Positions 5,544 to 5,721 of a stretch of 5,721 nt of DNA are shown in pieces. The notes beneath the pieces are model-generated. The model did no database searches. It had not been told where the DNA came from and worked only from the letters and a program-made list of their open reading frames with translations. Each line of letters opens with the position of its first letter. The stretch's first letter is position 1. The position numbers were made by a program, and so were the translations under genes. The DNA lies in assembly GCA_964550325.1 (NCBI GenBank), contig CAZJYT010000050.1:1-5721 (forward strand), in the 5' to 3' direction. The stretch comes from CAZJYT01 sp964550325. Its GTDB lineage: Bacteria > Patescibacteriota > Minisyncoccia > Minisyncoccales > CAZJYT01.

Positions 5544-5721
5544 TAGGATTTTTGTTGCTTGCTTTATAAAGTTCGCTTACCTTCATTGTTTCTCTTAGCG
5601 GATAGCTCACTTATTTTTTAAGTTGCTTGAAACTAACAGTTCGCTTTTCAATATGGTTACTCCCATTCTTTAGCTCACTTTATAGGCAAGTTTCTTCCTT
5701 TTTGTAGTTTGCCAAATTATT
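5537..5721 (-). repeat. Tandem interspaced motif array 2 (TIGR-like), continuing beyond the window
   Basis: Eleven motifs lie exactly 17 nt apart without a slip: tcccact 5537, gttgct 5554, gttcgct 5571, gtttct 5588, gctcact 5605, gttgct 5622, gttcgct 5639, gttact 5656, gctcact 5673, gtttct 5690 and gtttgcc 5707. Classes A and B alternate with 10- and 11-nt spacers, as in array 1, and the spacers are not shared with it. It lies upstream of the Tas-like gene on the same strand, so it probably forms the 5' part of that mRNA. Its promoter and the remaining units are outside the window. Confidence 0.85.

Overview
This A/T-rich window looks like part of a bacterial virus or integrated prophage, probably of a thermophilic or otherwise low-GC bacterium. 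The reasons are short hypothetical genes packed on one strand with start/stop overlaps, strong Shine-Dalgarno sites, consensus sigma70-type promoters, a phage-style recombination module, and Lys/Glu/Ile-rich proteins. The host cannot be named from the sequence. All genes that I accept lie on the minus strand, so transcription runs from high to low coordinates.

Layout, in transcription order. (1) 5721-5537: a tandem array of short motifs every 17 nt, entering from outside the window. It ends in the ribosome-binding site of (2) a 313-residue protein (4587-5528) whose core resembles the Transposase_20/Nop-like RNA-binding domain of IS110 transposases. It has no DEDD/RuvC or HNH nuclease domain and carries a Cys-rich insertion. 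(3) About 4568-3866: a second, roughly 700-bp array with the same grammar. A degenerate single unit lies beyond the next promoter, at 3786-3826. (4) A promoter at 3834-3861 leading a four-gene cluster (3738 down to 2626): a double zinc-ribbon protein, a four-Cys protein, a possible small winged-helix protein and an unknown. (5) A promoter at 2590-2617 leading three overlapping genes (2562 down to 979): a small CxxC protein, an Fe-S RecB/Cas4-like PD-(D/E)XK nuclease and an unknown. (6) A promoter at 928-955 leading a probable single-strand annealing-type phage recombination protein (57-896).

The main discovery is (1)-(3). Two interleaved motif classes alternate (plus strand aGYTCRCTt and GTTTCT-like). 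They are separated by 10- and 11-nt variable spacers, giving a 34-bp unit with two spacers, and the arrays flank an IS110-like/Nop-type protein without a nuclease. This is the architecture of TIGR-Tas systems (tandem interspaced guide RNA arrays with Nop-domain Tas proteins, described in phages and parasitic bacteria). I infer a nuclease-less Tas (TasA-like) locus with a 34-bp rather than the reported 36-nt unit, two arrays around the gene, and a last repeat that doubles as the translation start region. The function of nuclease-less Tas proteins is not settled, and no spacer target could be searched for here.

The promoters at 3834, 2590 and 928 are nearly identical in both boxes and in part of the spacer. 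This suggests that the recombination genes, the small zinc-protein genes and possibly the array are expressed together.
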